Source: Lachnospiraceae bacterium UBA1721 (GTDB lineage: Bacteria; Bacillota; Clostridia; Lachnospirales; Lachnospiraceae). From it: a stretch of DNA of 6,122 bases. The translations under genes were made by a program, and so were the position numbers. The notes under the pieces are model-generated. The model was not told the origin of the DNA. It was given only the letters and a program-made list of their open reading frames with translations, and searched no databases. Within the stretch, counting starts at the first letter, position 1. Every line of letters starts with the position of its first letter. This document shows, one piece after another, positions 4,458 through 6,122 of the stretch. The stretch lies in assembly GCA_002317155.1 (NCBI GenBank), contig DCIR01000089.1, forward strand, positions 1,118-7,239, given 5' to 3'.

Positions 4458-6122
4458 CTAATCGATTTTGAGAATCATCTCCAAAATTCTCTTAACCGAA
4501 AGATTAATCTCGTCCTCGCTGATAAGTCCCTTGTCATATGCTTCCATCAGTCGCTTAGGATAACCGCAGGCCATCTTCAAATCATTTCCGGCCTTGACCT
4601 CCATATACTGCTCTGCAAGAGTCCACCAGTCTGTAGTTACAGGACCATCATATCCCCACTCATCTCTCAAAATACCGGTCAGAAGTTCTGTATTCTCAGA
4701 AGCAGGTACACCGTTAATTTTATTGTATGAAGACATAATCAGATAGGGTTTAGCTTCCTTTACAATTATCTCAAACTGCTTGAGATAAATCTCTCGAAGG
4801 GCTCTCTCTGACACAACCGAATCTGAGGCCTTGCGATTTGTCTCTTTATTGTTAGCCGCAAAATGCTTCGGAGTAGCTCCGATATGCTCTGACTGAGTTC
4901 CACGTACTATCGCTGAAGCTGCTTTACCTGTCAGGAACGGATCCTCTGAGAAATATTCAAAGTTACGTCCGCACAGAGGGCTTCTGTGTATATTACATGC
5001 AGGAGCAAGCCATAGGCCGAGATTATTTTCCTTAATCTCTAAAGCAACCTCCTTACCGATATGCTCGATAAGATCAAGATCCCATGTACAAGCCAGATTG
5101 ATTGCGATAGGCCATGCAGTAGTCTTAATTCCTACGTGCTCGTGGATACGAAGACCCGCAGGGCCGTCAGCTGTCATTACATTCGGAATACCATGAGGCA
5201 CATTGTTTCCTACACCACTGGTGTTGGCCACTCCTGTGTTAATCTGTCCACCAAGCAAATCCATTCTCTCTTCAATGCTCAGCGACTTAATAAATTCATC
5301 AATGGTAATCTTGCCTTCAGCCACCTCTATAAACTGAGGCACAGACTCTCTGTATTTAAGTAAAGATATCTGCTCTACACCCTTGATACCTGGCTGAATT
5401 CCTTCCAAATCAAAGGGTTCCTGTCTCTTAAGTCCACAGGTATCGGGTTTGGGCTCAGCCGGCTTAATAATCTCTCTCGATCCATCTGAAGTAAGTCTTT
5501 CAAATTCTCTGACAGTGAAAACCTTATGTCCGGTTGTTTCTATCACCTTATTTTCAGCGAGCTCGTATGTAAAATCTGCCTTAACAGCATCACGCACATT
5601 TGCACCGATGTAGAAACTATATGTACCCTTTTCAAGTACCCATGACGCATCACTAATCCTTCCGGTGTCATCATAAGAGCCGATATCATTTATATTTATA
5701 CAAATAGTAATCTCTTCACTCTGTCCTGGTGCCAGAATCTTAGTCTTGGCAAAACCTGCGAGTTCTCTTGCCGGCTTGGGCAGCAAAGCCTGAGGAGCGC
5801 ATGAATAAATCTGTACTACTTCTCTTCCTTCTCTGTCTCCGGTATTGGTTACTTTGATATCAAAGGAAACAACATCTCCGCTGCAGCTTCCGCCTTCAAC
5901 AGCTATATCAAAGGTAGTGTATGAAAGTCCGAATCCGAAAGGATAATTAACCTTTTCAGCCGCTCCGGGGATGGTTGAAAAATATCTGTAGCCGACATAA
6001 ATATCATCGGTATACACTACATAATCTGCTGATAAATGATAATCTTCCGTCGAAGGATAATCTGTAAGCTTTTTTGCATATGTATCCGTCAGACGGCCGG
6101 AAGGATTGACATCACCACACAA
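4458..6122 (-). CDS. Glycoside hydrolase family 3, reversed domain order (5' partial), probable beta-glucosidase
   Basis: The frame is open at the right edge (TTG is the first codon only by truncation), so 554 C-terminal residues of a longer enzyme are present. Domain order is the reverse of usual GH3. The end of the alpha/beta sandwich domain comes first (VNPSGRLTDTY at 5-15, YPFGFGLSYTTF at 60-71), then a fibronectin-III-like domain (about 72-200), a linker, and last the (beta/alpha)8 catalytic barrel (about 270-554). Barrel motifs are intact: TADGPAGLR (317-325), GRNFEYFSEDP (385-395), KHFAANN (419-425), MSSYNKING (463-471) and VTTDWW with the nucleophile D498 (codon 4629-4631). The acid/base residue normally lies in the sandwich domain, so it should be off the window. 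Butyrivibrio fibrisolvens BglA and R. albus beta-glucosidase share this order. Expected substrates are cello-oligosaccharides or other beta-glucosides, possibly xylosides. No signal peptide can be judged. The lipoprotein gene follows after 28 nt. Confidence 0.93.
   Translation of the reverse strand: MCGDVNPSGRLTDTYAKKLTDYPSTEDYHLSADYVVYTDDIYVGYRYFSTIPGAAEKVNYPFGFGLSYTTFDIAVEGGSCSGDVVSFDIKVTNTGDREGREVVQIYSCAPQALLPKPARELAGFAKTKILAPGQSEEITICININDIGSYDDTGRISDASWVLEKGTYSFYIGANVRDAVKADFTYELAENKVIETTGHKVFTVREFERLTSDGSREIIKPAEPKPDTCGLKRQEPFDLEGIQPGIKGVEQISLLKYRESVPQFIEVAEGKITIDEFIKSLSIEERMDLLGGQINTGVANTSGVGNNVPHGIPNVMTADGPAGLRIHEHVGIKTTAWPIAINLACTWDLDLIEHIGKEVALEIKENNLGLWLAPACNIHRSPLCGRNFEYFSEDPFLTGKAASAIVRGTQSEHIGATPKHFAANNKETNRKASDSVVSERALREIYLKQFEIIVKEAKPYLIMSSYNKINGVPASENTELLTGILRDEWGYDGPVTTDWWTLAEQYMEVKAGNDLKMACGYPKRLMEAYDKGLISEDEINLSVKRILEMILKID

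Noticed and set aside
5061..5363. Plus-strand open frame inside the GH3 gene
   Set aside because: It is antisense to well-conserved GH3 barrel coding sequence (TADGPAG region) and resembles no protein family.
4458..6122. A fusion, frameshift or assembly join in the GH3 gene because the domains are in reverse order
   Set aside because: One uninterrupted frame joins the domains through a normal linker, and this permuted order is known in characterised rumen beta-glucosidases.

Overview
The window looks like a piece of chromosome from a low-to-moderate GC Gram-positive anaerobe. A rumen or gut Lachnospiraceae member (Butyrivibrio, Pseudobutyrivibrio or a relative) fits best. The reasons are a GH3 beta-glucosidase with reversed domain order (a form I know from Butyrivibrio fibrisolvens BglA and Ruminococcus albus), a Lachnospiraceae-style lipoprotein with a long acidic linker and a DxNGD calcium-type loop, strong purine-rich ribosome binding sites, canonical sigma-A promoter boxes, and an OhrR close to that of Bacillus. 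The taxonomic call is inference.

Layout. 1-1536 (+): the 3' part of a polytopic membrane protein resembling the DUF6056 / GT-C-like group; its start lies left of the window. 1566-1604: an 11-bp stem between converging genes that can act as a terminator in both directions. 1619-2889 (-): a compact three-gene operon, read right to left as a thioredoxin-type glutathione peroxidase, a small four-cysteine TSCPD-domain protein and an OhrR peroxide-sensing repressor. The genes are separated by 1 nt or overlap by 8 nt. The operon has a textbook promoter (TTGACA, 17 nt, TACAAT) at 2950-2978, and a cluster of 14-bp-period repeats and short palindromes sits on the -10 box and the start of the transcript. 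3061-3097: terminator of the next unit. 3104-6122 (-): a GH3 glycosidase (5' end beyond the right edge) followed after 28 nt by a secreted lipoprotein of unknown function, probably one transcription unit.

How the genes fit together. The central operon reads as a self-contained organic-peroxide response. GPx reduces peroxides, OhrR would repress the operon until its cysteine is oxidised, and the TSCPD protein is an uncharacterised partner whose conserved cysteines may bind a metal or take part in redox chemistry. The right-hand unit is a carbohydrate-use module: the GH3 enzyme would hydrolyse glucosides or xylosides, and the lipoprotein would sit on the outer face of the membrane. The left gene probably belongs to cell-surface polysaccharide metabolism. 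No RNA genes, insertion sequences, CRISPR arrays or phage genes were seen. The most interesting piece is the gpx-TSCPD-ohrR operon with its operator cluster.
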